Shown here: in pieces, positions 1-5,861 of the stretch
How positions within the stretch are numbered: the stretch's first letter is position 1
Layout of the letters: the number at the start of each line of letters is the position of its first letter
NCBI GenBank assembly: GCA_003567055.1
Contig: PXAW01000434.1
Coordinates: 1 to 5,861 of the forward strand
DNA length: 5,861 nucleotides
Direction of reading: 5' to 3'
Source: Hyphomicrobiales bacterium
GTDB taxonomy: Bacteria; Pseudomonadota; Alphaproteobacteria; Rhizobiales; Beijerinckiaceae
Notes under the pieces: generated by a model
What the model was told of the DNA's origin: nothing
Database searches by the model: none
What the model saw: the letters and a program-made list of their open reading frames with translations, nothing else
Translations under genes and position numbers: made by a program

Positions 1-1479
1 CACACGATCTACGCCTCGCAGGAGCCGATTTCCGGCCCGGTCCGGCTCGAAGAGGCGCTGGCGCGGGCGCTGAAATACAATCTCGATCACCGCGTCGCCC
101 TGATGGAGCGTGCGCTCGAAGAGCGGCTCGGCGACAGCGCGCAGATGGATCTGCTGCCGCAGCTTGCGGGCCGCGCAGGCTTGCGCACCCGGGACAATAC
201 CGCCGCCTCGTCGAGCCGGTCGGTCGAGACGGGCCGGCAATCGCTCGAACCTTCAACGAGCAGCGAGCGGGATACGGGAACGGCGGATCTGCAGCTCTCG
301 CTCAATGTGCTCGATTTCGGGCTGAGCTATTTCGGCGCGCAGGCCCAGGCCAACCGGGCACTTGCGGCGGAAGAACGCCGCCGCCGCGTCGTGCTCACCG
401 TAGCCGACGAGGTCCGCAACGCCTATTGGGAAGCCGTCACCGCCGAGCAGCTCGCACCGCGCGTGCGCCGCGTCCTCGCCGAGGCGCGCGAAGCGCTCAG
501 CTTCGCCCGTCAGGCCGAGGCGGAGCGGCTGATGCCGCCGCTGGAGACGTTGCAGTTCCAGCGGGCCATGCTCGAAATCATCCAGCAGTTGGAGGGGCTG
601 GAGAGTGAGCTCGCCAGCGCCCGGGCCGAGCTCGCCGGGCTGATGGGTCTGCCGCCCGCCACCAGCTTCAGCCTCGCGGCGCCGCGCCAGGGCAACACCC
701 GGCTGCCCTATCGCCTCGCCGATCTCGAAGCGGTGGCCATGGTCGAGCGCCCGGAGATCCGCGAGGAGCTCTACAATGCGCGCAATGTCGCGCTCGAGGC
801 GCGCTCGCAGATGCTCTCGCTGATGCCCGGCGCCAATCTTTTCGCCGGCGTAAACTACGATTCCAACAGCTTCCTGCTCAACCAGTCATGGGCAGATGCG
901 GGCATCCAGGTCACCTGGAACCTGCTGCGTGTTCTGTCCCTGCCCGCGATGCAGGCCGAGGCACAGGCGCGCGAGGAGCTCTCCGACGCGCGCCGCCTCG
1001 CCCTGCGCATGGCGATCCTCACCCAGGTGAACGTCGCCTATCGTCGCTACCAGCGCGCCACTGCGCATTACACCCGCGCAGCCGAATTGCAGAGCGTCGA
1101 GCAGCGCATTGCCGAAGCGACGCGCAGCGCCGAGGAGAGCGATGCGCAGAACCGGCTGGAGCGCGTGCGTGCCGCCGCCGCTGCCGTCCTCGCGCAACGC
1201 GCCCGCAACCGCGCCTTTGCCGAGGTCAACAATGCGCTCGGCGCAGTCTACGCCGCTTCGGGCTTTGATCCGCTGCCGGAGACCATCGCCGATCATGATC
1301 TCGCCACGCTGCAGGCCGCCATCGCCGCCCGCGCTGCGGAAATCGCGTCCGGGCGTGCGCGTCTGCCGGAAATTCCAGCCGCTTCCGCCCCGACAGCCCG
1401 GCTCGGCCCGGCATCGGAGGGAAGCGCGGCCTATGCCATGCTCCCGCCGCGGAGGATGGCGGAGCCTGCGCGTGACTAG
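1..1479 (+). CDS. TolC-family outer-membrane channel protein (5' end outside window)
   Basis: This gene encodes the outer-membrane duct of a tripartite exporter, a trimeric beta-barrel and alpha-helical tunnel that accepts substrate from a periplasmic adaptor. The frame is open from base 1, and the residues before the first ATG (base 103) already match the family's first helix, VRLEEALARALKYNLDHR. The real start and signal peptide are therefore upstream, and 492 codons are visible. Two internally repeated helical halves can be seen. The first has a strand-like segment LNVLDFGLSYFGAQAQAN (about residues 101-118 of the visible part) followed by long Ala/Glu/Arg-rich helices. The second has the equivalent VTWNLLRVLSLPAMQAEAQ. 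The helical core ends near GFDPLPETI, and an Ala/Pro-rich tail of about 60 residues follows, probably facing the periplasm. The TAG stop lies directly against a palindromic repeat. Family assignment is firm, but the specific substrate cannot be read from this gene. The downstream adaptors suggest it works with them. Confidence 0.93.
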   Translation, partial: HTIYASQEPISGPVRLEEALARALKYNLDHRVALMERALEERLGDSAQMDLLPQLAGRAGLRTRDNTAASSSRSVETGRQSLEPSTSSERDTGTADLQLSLNVLDFGLSYFGAQAQANRALAAEERRRRVVLTVADEVRNAYWEAVTAEQLAPRVRRVLAEAREALSFARQAEAERLMPPLETLQFQRAMLEIIQQLEGLESELASARAELAGLMGLPPATSFSLAAPRQGNTRLPYRLADLEAVAMVERPEIREELYNARNVALEARSQMLSLMPGANLFAGVNYDSNSFLLNQSWADAGIQVTWNLLRVLSLPAMQAEAQAREELSDARRLALRMAILTQVNVAYRRYQRATAHYTRAAELQSVEQRIAEATRSAEESDAQNRLERVRAAAAAVLAQRARNRAFAEVNNALGAVYAASGFDPLPETIADHDLATLQAAIAARAAEIASGRARLPEIPAASAPTARLGPASEGSAAYAMLPPRRMAEPARD

Positions 1480-1528
1480 CGCATCATGCTGTCAGGCGGG
1501 TACCGGCTGACGGAGAAAATGAGGCGCC
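1479..1528. repeat. Palindromic intergenic repeat, copy 1
   Basis: This 50-base element begins at the last base of the upstream TAG stop. It is 40/50 identical, without gaps, to a second copy 65 bases downstream. It can fold on itself. The outer arm GCGCATCAT (1479-1487) faces ATGAGGCGC (1519-1527) with one mismatch. The inner arm CTGTCAG (1489-1495) pairs with CTGACGG (1507-1513), including one G-U pair, around an 11-base loop. No T-run follows, so it is not a standard intrinsic terminator. It could be a dispersed REP-like element, an mRNA-processing hairpin, or a pair of protein-binding sites. The repeat itself is seen directly; its role is unknown. Confidence 0.75.
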
Positions 1529-1543
1529 AACCAATAACCGAGA

Positions 1544-1593
1544 GCGCATCATTCCGTCGGGCGGATGCCAGCTGACGGACGCAATGATGCGCC
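1544..1593. repeat. Palindromic intergenic repeat, copy 2
   Basis: This second 50-base copy is separated from copy 1 by 15 bases. Its outer arms GCGCATCATT (1544-1553) and AATGATGCGC (1583-1592) are a perfect 10-bp inverted repeat. The inner arm CCGTCGG (1554-1560) pairs with CTGACGG (1572-1578) with one G-U, leaving a 4-base asymmetric bulge (1579-1582). Relative to copy 1, several differences keep pairing: U-G becomes C-G, A-U becomes G-U, and an outer A/G mismatch becomes A-T. This suggests the fold is what is maintained. The element may act at the RNA level in the 5' leader of the adaptor operon, or it may be a member of a genome-dispersed palindrome family. Confidence 0.78.
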
Positions 1594-1612
1594 GGAAAGG
1601 ACGCTTCGGAGC

Positions 1613-1635
1613 GCCCGATCAGGCTCTGCCCGATC
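1613..1635. repeat. Short direct repeat GCCCGATC x2 in adaptor leader
   Basis: The octamer GCCCGATC occurs at 1613-1620 and again at 1628-1635, a 15-base period, upstream of the adaptor start. A small 4-bp hairpin with a TCGG loop (1602-1613) lies just before it. Paired octamers in a leader can be half-sites for a regulator. In GC-rich DNA an 8-base repeat also arises easily by chance, and no promoter is evident beside it. It is recorded because it is the only other structure in the spacer between the channel and adaptor genes. Confidence 0.25.
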
Positions 1636-1687
1636 CGGTGGCGCCGCAGCAGATTCAGGCGGGTCGATCATGGTTGGCGGATCGAAC

Positions 1688-2833
1688 ATGGCAACGGATC
1701 GGATCGTTTCTGCAACAGCAGCCGCAGCAACTTGCCTGACCCAACGACAGTCGCGATACCGGCGCTCACTCTGCACACTACGCCGCGCAATACACGCTCT
1801 GGCAATCATCCTCGCCATGATGGCGGGGCCCCTTTCAGCCCATGCCGCGGTGGCAACCGCAGCCTCGCCCACCCCCGCCATCGCGCTTCCGGACGAGACC
1901 GCGCTACATGACCGCACGCTGGTGCAGTATACCCGGATCGTACTGGCGATGTTTGCGGATGCGGGTGCGTCACAGGCGGGAAACCCTTTCGCGCCGATCA
2001 TGGACGAGGCTGCTCCGGCGCAACCGGCCCCCGGCCAGGCACCAGCCGGTCGTGCTTCACCGCCCTCCCCCGCACTGACCGCTCCCGGCTTTGGCAGCAG
2101 CGGCTTCGGCGGGCTCGATATCAGCGATCTGGCCGATTTCGCCCGCCCGGTTCTGCGCGCCCAGGTGAGTCCGCGCCGCCAGACCGTGCTCTCGGCCGAG
2201 ATATCCGGCAAGATCGACACATTCCCCCTGCGTGAGGGCGAGCGTTTTGCGCAGGGTGATCCCCTGGTCGGCTTCGATTGCGCCGTCCATGTCGCGCGCC
2301 GCGACCGCTCACGCGCACAGGAGCAATCCGCGCGCCGGCGCCTCGAAACCGCCGGTCGGCTCGATGCGCTCAGCTCCATCAGCCGGCTCGAATACGACGA
2401 GACCGTCGCCGCCGTCGCGGTGGCGGAGGCAGAGACGGCCCTGTCCGAGATCGCGGTGTCGCGCTGCACCATCGCAGCCCCCTTCCCCGGTCGCGTGGCG
2501 GAGCGGCTGGCGGAACCGTTTCAATATGTGGCCGAGGGCGAACCCGTCATCGCCATTCTCGATGATCGTGATCTCGAAGTCGCGCTGATGGTGCCGTCGC
2601 GCTGGCTCGCCTGGCTGCGACCCGGTCACGCTTTCGAAGTCGCGATCGACGAGCTCGAATCCACGCTGGAGGCGAGCATTTCGCGCATCGGCGCGCGGGT
2701 CGATCCGGTCAGCCAGTCGATCCGCATCTTCGCCGCGATCACGCGGGCGCCGGAGGGCCTCATGGCCGGGATGAGCGGCGAGGCTGATCTGCGCCCGCCC
2801 GCGCCGGACGGCACTTCCGACGGTGCACCATGA
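1688..2833 (+). CDS. RND/HlyD-type periplasmic adaptor subunit with TolC-docking motif
   Basis: This is a membrane-fusion (periplasmic adaptor) protein that would bridge an inner-membrane partner to the TolC-type channel. From ATG 1688 it has 381 residues. A signal peptide comprises an Arg-rich stretch, the hydrophobic core AIHALAIILAMMAGPL and probable cleavage after SAHA (residue 53). A Pro/Ala/Gly-rich extension follows to about residue 154. The first lipoyl half lies near 155-200 (SAEISGKI, then LREGERFAQGDPLVGFD). A short alpha-hairpin carries R218-x6-L225-x6-S232, the known TolC-binding motif. The second lipoyl half contains CTIAAPFPGRVAERL and the beta-barrel contains VALMVPSRWLAWLRPGHAFEVAI. 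ATG 1688 was chosen because GGCGG (1676-1680) sits 7 bases upstream. ATG 1670 (six codons longer) is a real alternative, whereas ATG 1565 lies in the loop of a repeat and has a poor leader. The stop overlaps the next start as ATGA. Family is firm and start uncertain. Confidence 0.88.
   Translation: MATDRIVSATAAAATCLTQRQSRYRRSLCTLRRAIHALAIILAMMAGPLSAHAAVATAASPTPAIALPDETALHDRTLVQYTRIVLAMFADAGASQAGNPFAPIMDEAAPAQPAPGQAPAGRASPPSPALTAPGFGSSGFGGLDISDLADFARPVLRAQVSPRRQTVLSAEISGKIDTFPLREGERFAQGDPLVGFDCAVHVARRDRSRAQEQSARRRLETAGRLDALSSISRLEYDETVAAVAVAEAETALSEIAVSRCTIAAPFPGRVAERLAEPFQYVAEGEPVIAILDDRDLEVALMVPSRWLAWLRPGHAFEVAIDELESTLEASISRIGARVDPVSQSIRIFAAITRAPEGLMAGMSGEADLRPPAPDGTSDGAP
2830..2833 (+). promoter_or_regulatory. 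ATGA start/stop overlap (translational coupling)
   Basis: The TGA stop of the first adaptor (2831-2833) is embedded in the ATG of the GAF-containing adaptor (2830-2832). The 20 bases before it hold no good Shine-Dalgarno sequence. Reinitiation by the terminating ribosome is the likely start mechanism, which would tie the amounts of the two adaptors together. Confidence 0.7.
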
Positions 2834-4188
2834 GCGAGCAGCCGATGCGCAAGGGCGTCGCCCTCGCTACATTGCTCGAACTCGAAAAACGCGCCCGCGC
2901 CGCCGGGGATGCCCAGGCACTCGGCTTCCTGATGGTCAACGACACCCATCTCGCGATTCCCTATCGACAGGCGGCCTGGTTCTGCGCCGCGACCAACCGC
3001 CTGCGCAGCCTGTCGGGCCTCGCCACGCCCGATCGCGACGCGCCCTTCACGCGCAGGCTCGAAGCCTATTTTCGCAAGAGCCTGAAGCAGCAGACCCGCA
3101 CGCAGAGCCTGACGGCGGCGCGCATGGGCGAGGCTTTCGGCCCCGCCGCGAGCGCGGCAGAGCGTGAGGGGCGCGACTTCTTTACCGCGCATCTGCCCGG
3201 CAATGTCGCGCTGCTGCCCCTGCGTCATCAGGGCGATACGCAAGGCGCCCTCATGTTTGCGCGCGACGAGCCCTTCACGCGCAGCGAGATCAACGCGCTC
3301 GATCATCTGGCCGATGCCTATGGCCATGCGCTCGCCGCCCTGACCGGCCCGCGCCGGCGCCGGCTGCACTTGCAGCGCCGGCGCGTGATCATGCTCGCCG
3401 GTTTGCTTGCCCTCATCGCGGTGATGGCGCTGCCCGTGCGGCAATCCGTGCTCGCCCCCGCCGAAATCGTCGCGCAGGAGCCGGCACTCGTGCGCGCACC
3501 GCTCGCGGGCGTGATCGAGACGGTGCATGTGCGCCCCAACGAGGCCGTCAGCGCCGGGACAAAGCTGGTCTCGCTCGACGGTTCTGAGCTCGACACCCAG
3601 CGCCAGATCGCGCGGCAGCAGCTCAGCGTCGCCGAAGCGGAGCTGCGCCAGGCGCGCCAGCAGGCCCTGTTCGATCCGCAATCGCGCGCCCGCCTCGCTG
3701 TGCTCGAAGGGCGGCGCGACCAGCACGCCGCGGAGCTCGCCTTCCTCAATGAGCGCCTCGCGCGCATCGACGTCACCGCCGCCCGCGACGGCATCGCGAT
3801 CTTCGACGACGTCGCCGATTGGGAGGGCCGCCCCGTCGCGCTGGGGGAGCGGATCATGCTGCTTGCAGATCCGCAGTCGCGCGCGCTCGAAATCAACCTC
3901 ACTGTTGCCGATGCCATCAATCTCCAACCCGGCGCCGATATCCGCTTCTTCCTCAATATCGATCCCGCCGATCCGATCGCCGCCTCGCTCACCCGCGCGG
4001 GCTATCGCGCGAGCGCGATGGCGGACGGCACCATGGCCTACCGCCTGCGCGCTGCCTTCGCCGAGGATGATCCGCGCCTGCGCATCGGGCTGCGCGGCAC
4101 GGCCCGGATCTATGGCGATCGCACCCTCCTCGTCCTCTATCTGCTGCGCCGCCCGATCGCCTGGCTGCGGCTGCGGGCCGGTCTGTGA
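2830..4188 (+). CDS. HlyD-like inner-membrane adaptor with N-terminal GAF-like domain
   Basis: This is a 452-residue membrane-anchored adaptor. Residues about 18-172 look like a GAF fold: MVNDTHLAIPYRQAAWF (about 35-51), LSGLA (61-65), then LLPLRHQGDTQGALMFAR and a closing helix INALDHLADAYGHAL. A basic stretch, RRRRLHLQRRR, precedes one membrane helix (about 186-203), which places the GAF-like part in the cytoplasm and the rest in the periplasm by the positive-inside rule. The first lipoyl half (VRAPLAGVIETVHV, 221-234), a short Gln/Arg-rich coiled-coil hairpin (about 255-318), the second lipoyl half (IDVTAARDGIAIF) and a barrel ending in GLRGTARIYGD follow. The hairpin has R273 and L280 spaced as in the docking motif, but A287 where Ser/Thr is expected. 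It may therefore not touch the channel itself. The ATG overlaps the upstream stop by 4 bases with no clear ribosome site, implying coupling. The HlyD assignment is firm; the GAF call is from fold-like patterns and is less certain. Confidence 0.88.
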   Translation: MSEQPMRKGVALATLLELEKRARAAGDAQALGFLMVNDTHLAIPYRQAAWFCAATNRLRSLSGLATPDRDAPFTRRLEAYFRKSLKQQTRTQSLTAARMGEAFGPAASAAEREGRDFFTAHLPGNVALLPLRHQGDTQGALMFARDEPFTRSEINALDHLADAYGHALAALTGPRRRRLHLQRRRVIMLAGLLALIAVMALPVRQSVLAPAEIVAQEPALVRAPLAGVIETVHVRPNEAVSAGTKLVSLDGSELDTQRQIARQQLSVAEAELRQARQQALFDPQSRARLAVLEGRRDQHAAELAFLNERLARIDVTAARDGIAIFDDVADWEGRPVALGERIMLLADPQSRALEINLTVADAINLQPGADIRFFLNIDPADPIAASLTRAGYRASAMADGTMAYRLRAAFAEDDPRLRIGLRGTARIYGDRTLLVLYLLRRPIAWLRLRAGL

Positions 4189-4190
4189 TG
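4186..4190 (+). promoter_or_regulatory. TGATG start/stop overlap (translational coupling)
   Basis: The stop of the GAF-containing adaptor (TGA 4186-4188) shares its final A with the ATG of the M50 gene (4188-4190). Only a weak GGCCGG-like stretch lies upstream. This again points to coupled translation and to a single transcript carrying both adaptors and the protease. Confidence 0.65.
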
Positions 4191-5861
4191 GCGGCGGACG
4201 GGACCATCGGCGCGGATGCCCCGCAGCCCGGGCCGCGCATCAACTTCGGTGAGGGCGCGACGGGCGCCGGCGCGCAGCAACTGCCGCCCCTGCGCGACGA
4301 GCTCATCCTGCATGCCGGCCCGACGGATCGTGACGGCGCGCCCGGCTGGACGCTGGAGGATCCGCCACGGGCGCGTTACTTCCGGCTCGGCTGGGCGGAG
4401 ATCGAGATGCTCGCACGCTGGCATCTGGGCGACCCCGCCGCCATCGCCGCTGCCGTCAGCGCCGAGACCACGCTCACGCTCTCGCCGGGCGAGGTCGAGG
4501 CCTTCGCCCGCTTTCTCGCCGGGGCCAATCTGGTGCAGATGCGCGGCGAGCGCGCAATGCGCATGCTCGCCGAGCAGGCGAACGCGGCGCGGATGAAGCC
4601 GCTCGCCTTCGTCTTGAAGAATTATCTCTTCATCCGCATCCCGCTGGTGCGCCCGGACGGATTTCTGGAGGCGACGCGCGGCCTCGCGGCGCCTTTCTTT
4701 TCGCGCATCTTCTGGATCGCCACGCTGATCGCCGCGCTCACCGGCCTGCTGCTGGCGCTGCGGCAATGGGATGCCTTCACCACGACCTTCCTGCATCTTT
4801 TCAGCTGGCAGGGGCTCGTCGTGATCGCCATCGCGCTGATCATCACCAAGATCGCCCATGAGCTCGCCCATGCCCATGCCGCGAAGCGCGAGGGGCTGCC
4901 GGTTCCCACCATGGGCGTTGCGCTGATGGTGCTCTATCCCGTGCTCTATACCGATACGACCGCCGCCTGGCGCCTCACCGACCGGCGCAAGCGCCTGCGG
5001 ATCGGCTATGCCGGCATGGCGATCGAGCTGGCGATCGCCGCCTGGATGACGCTGGCCTGGAGCTTCATGCCTGACGGCGCCATGCGCTCGGCCACCTTCG
5101 TTCTGGCCACCACCACCTGGATCATGACGCTGGCGATCAATCTCAACCCGTTCATGCGCTTCGACGGGTATTTCCTGTTCTCCGACCTGCTCGACATGCC
5201 CAATCTGCAGGAGCGTGCCTTCAGGCTCGCGCGCTGGCGCCTGCGCGAGGCGCTGTTCGGATTTGGCGAGAACCCGCCGGAGCGCTTCCCCGCAGGCCGC
5301 GCGCGGCTCCTGATCGTCTATGCCTGGGCGACCTGGATCTATCGCTTTCTGCTGTTTCTCGGCATCGCCCTGATCGTCTACCATTTCTTCTTCAAGGCGC
5401 TGGGAATCATCCTGATGATCGTCGAGCTCGCCTGGTTCATCGGGCGTCCGATCGTGCTCGAATTGCGCGAATGGTACGAGCGCCGCGCGCGCTATCGGCT
5501 CAACCGCAACACCCTCGTGACCCTCGGCACCTGCCTCGCCCTGGTGACGCTGTTCCTGATGCCCCTGCAATGGGCGATATACGCCCCGGCCCTGTTGCGG
5601 GCGGAACGCCAGACGCAGATCTTCGCGCCGGCGGATGCGCTGCTCGTCGCCGACAATGCTGCCTTCGGCGCGGATGTCGCGCAGGGCGATGCGCTGTTCG
5701 GCTTCGCCGCCCCCGACATGACGCATCGCCTCGACGAGAATGCGCGATCCATCGCGCTGTTGCGCTGGCGCGCGGCGATGGATGCGGAAGCCTCCGGCGC
5801 GCGCGTCGATCGTGCGGCCCTGTGGCGGGAGCTCGAAGGCGCGCTGGCCGAGCGTGCGAGC
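4188..5861 (+). CDS. M50 site-2-protease-like zinc metalloprotease fused to HlyD-like region (3' end outside window)
   Basis: This is a polytopic inner-membrane protein resembling the putative peptide zinc metalloproteases (YydH-like, M50). The 558 residues visible have no stop before the edge. Residues about 50-118 resemble a PqqD-like or winged-helix peptide-recognition domain (APGWTLEDPP, then RARYFRLGWAEIEMLARW). About eight hydrophobic segments follow, near 174-194, 209-229, 242-258, 272-294, 302-322, 376-397, 401-421 and 443-463. The zinc motif H224-E-L-A-H228 sits in the second, and the third-ligand motif N320-P-F-M-R-F-D326-G-Y lies after the fifth, followed by PNLQERA, as in the family. 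The conserved P251-V-L-Y-T-D is also present. All expected catalytic residues are intact, so it should be active. After the last membrane segment, YAPALLRAERQTQIFAPADALL and AQGDALF resemble a lipoyl half, then a helical hairpin begins. The start overlaps the previous stop (TGATG). The substrate is unknown. Confidence 0.88.
   Translation, partial: MAADGTIGADAPQPGPRINFGEGATGAGAQQLPPLRDELILHAGPTDRDGAPGWTLEDPPRARYFRLGWAEIEMLARWHLGDPAAIAAAVSAETTLTLSPGEVEAFARFLAGANLVQMRGERAMRMLAEQANAARMKPLAFVLKNYLFIRIPLVRPDGFLEATRGLAAPFFSRIFWIATLIAALTGLLLALRQWDAFTTTFLHLFSWQGLVVIAIALIITKIAHELAHAHAAKREGLPVPTMGVALMVLYPVLYTDTTAAWRLTDRRKRLRIGYAGMAIELAIAAWMTLAWSFMPDGAMRSATFVLATTTWIMTLAINLNPFMRFDGYFLFSDLLDMPNLQERAFRLARWRLREALFGFGENPPERFPAGRARLLIVYAWATWIYRFLLFLGIALIVYHFFFKALGIILMIVELAWFIGRPIVLELREWYERRARYRLNRNTLVTLGTCLALVTLFLMPLQWAIYAPALLRAERQTQIFAPADALLVADNAAFGADVAQGDALFGFAAPDMTHRLDENARSIALLRWRAAMDAEASGARVDRAALWRELEGALAERAS

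Noticed and set aside
103..105. ATG at 103 as the true start of the channel gene
   Set aside because: The residues encoded before it already match the first conserved helix of TolC proteins, so the gene begins before the window.
1479..1593. Intrinsic terminators at the palindromes
   Set aside because: Neither stem is followed by a T-run and the arms contain bulges or long loops. Another role is more likely.
1565..1687. Upstream ATG at 1565 as the adaptor start
   Set aside because: It lies in the loop of repeat copy 2, has no spaced ribosome site and would add about 41 odd Arg/Ser/Gly-rich residues before the signal peptide.
1594..1687. Sigma-70-type promoter for the adaptor operon
   Set aside because: No -35/-10 pair with reasonable spacing could be picked out by eye, so none is annotated.
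1549..2472. 307-codon open frame on the minus strand over the spacer and adaptor 1
   Set aside because: It is Ser/Arg/Ala-rich low-complexity sequence that runs through the palindromic repeats. It is a shadow of adaptor 1.
2626..3927. 433-codon open frame on the minus strand opposite the two adaptors
   Set aside because: It has no recognisable fold. The plus-strand frames show lipoyl, membrane and barrel signatures and tight gene overlaps.
4137..5726. 529-codon open frame on the minus strand opposite the M50 gene
   Set aside because: Its Glu/Arg/Gln/His/Gly-rich translation lacks any domain pattern and is typical of the antisense of a high-GC gene. The plus strand carries clear zinc-site and membrane motifs.

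Overview
The window is GC-rich, gene-dense bacterial DNA with strong G/C bias at third codon positions. It carries one plus-strand gene cluster for an envelope-spanning export machine. The didermal architecture (an outer-membrane TolC-type channel plus periplasmic adaptors) shows a Gram-negative. The codon style (GCC/GCG, CGC, CTC, GAG) would suit an alphaproteobacterium, perhaps Hyphomicrobiales, but that placement is a guess because no marker gene is present.

Layout: (1) 1-1479, the 3' portion of a TolC-family outer-membrane channel gene, with its start outside the window. (2) 1480-1687, a roughly 200-base spacer with two 50-base, 80%-identical direct repeats, each an imperfect palindrome. 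(3) 1688-2833, a secreted RND-type (MFP/HlyD) adaptor with a signal peptide, a long Pro/Ala-rich N-terminal extension and a canonical R-x6-L-x6-S TolC-docking motif. (4) 2830-4188, a second HlyD-like adaptor with a GAF-like cytoplasmic domain, one membrane segment and periplasmic lipoyl and barrel domains. (5) 4188-5861, a polytopic M50 (site-2-protease-like) zinc metalloprotease with a PqqD-like N-terminus and a HlyD/lipoyl-like periplasmic C-terminus, cut off by the window edge. Genes 3-4 overlap by 4 bases (ATGA) and genes 4-5 by 1 base (TGATG), so they are probably translationally coupled.

Together the genes supply an outer-membrane duct, a TolC-docking adaptor, an inner-membrane adaptor that may sense a cytoplasmic signal, and an intramembrane protease fused to adaptor-like domains. 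No RND pump, MFS pump or ABC ATPase is visible. Where a tripartite efflux or type I secretion system would have its energised inner-membrane transporter, this locus has an M50 protein. The inferred role is processing and export of a peptide or protein, or release of an envelope-anchored one. The substrate and the energy source are not visible here. This composition is the main point of interest. No RNA gene, insertion sequence, CRISPR array or convincing promoter was recognised.
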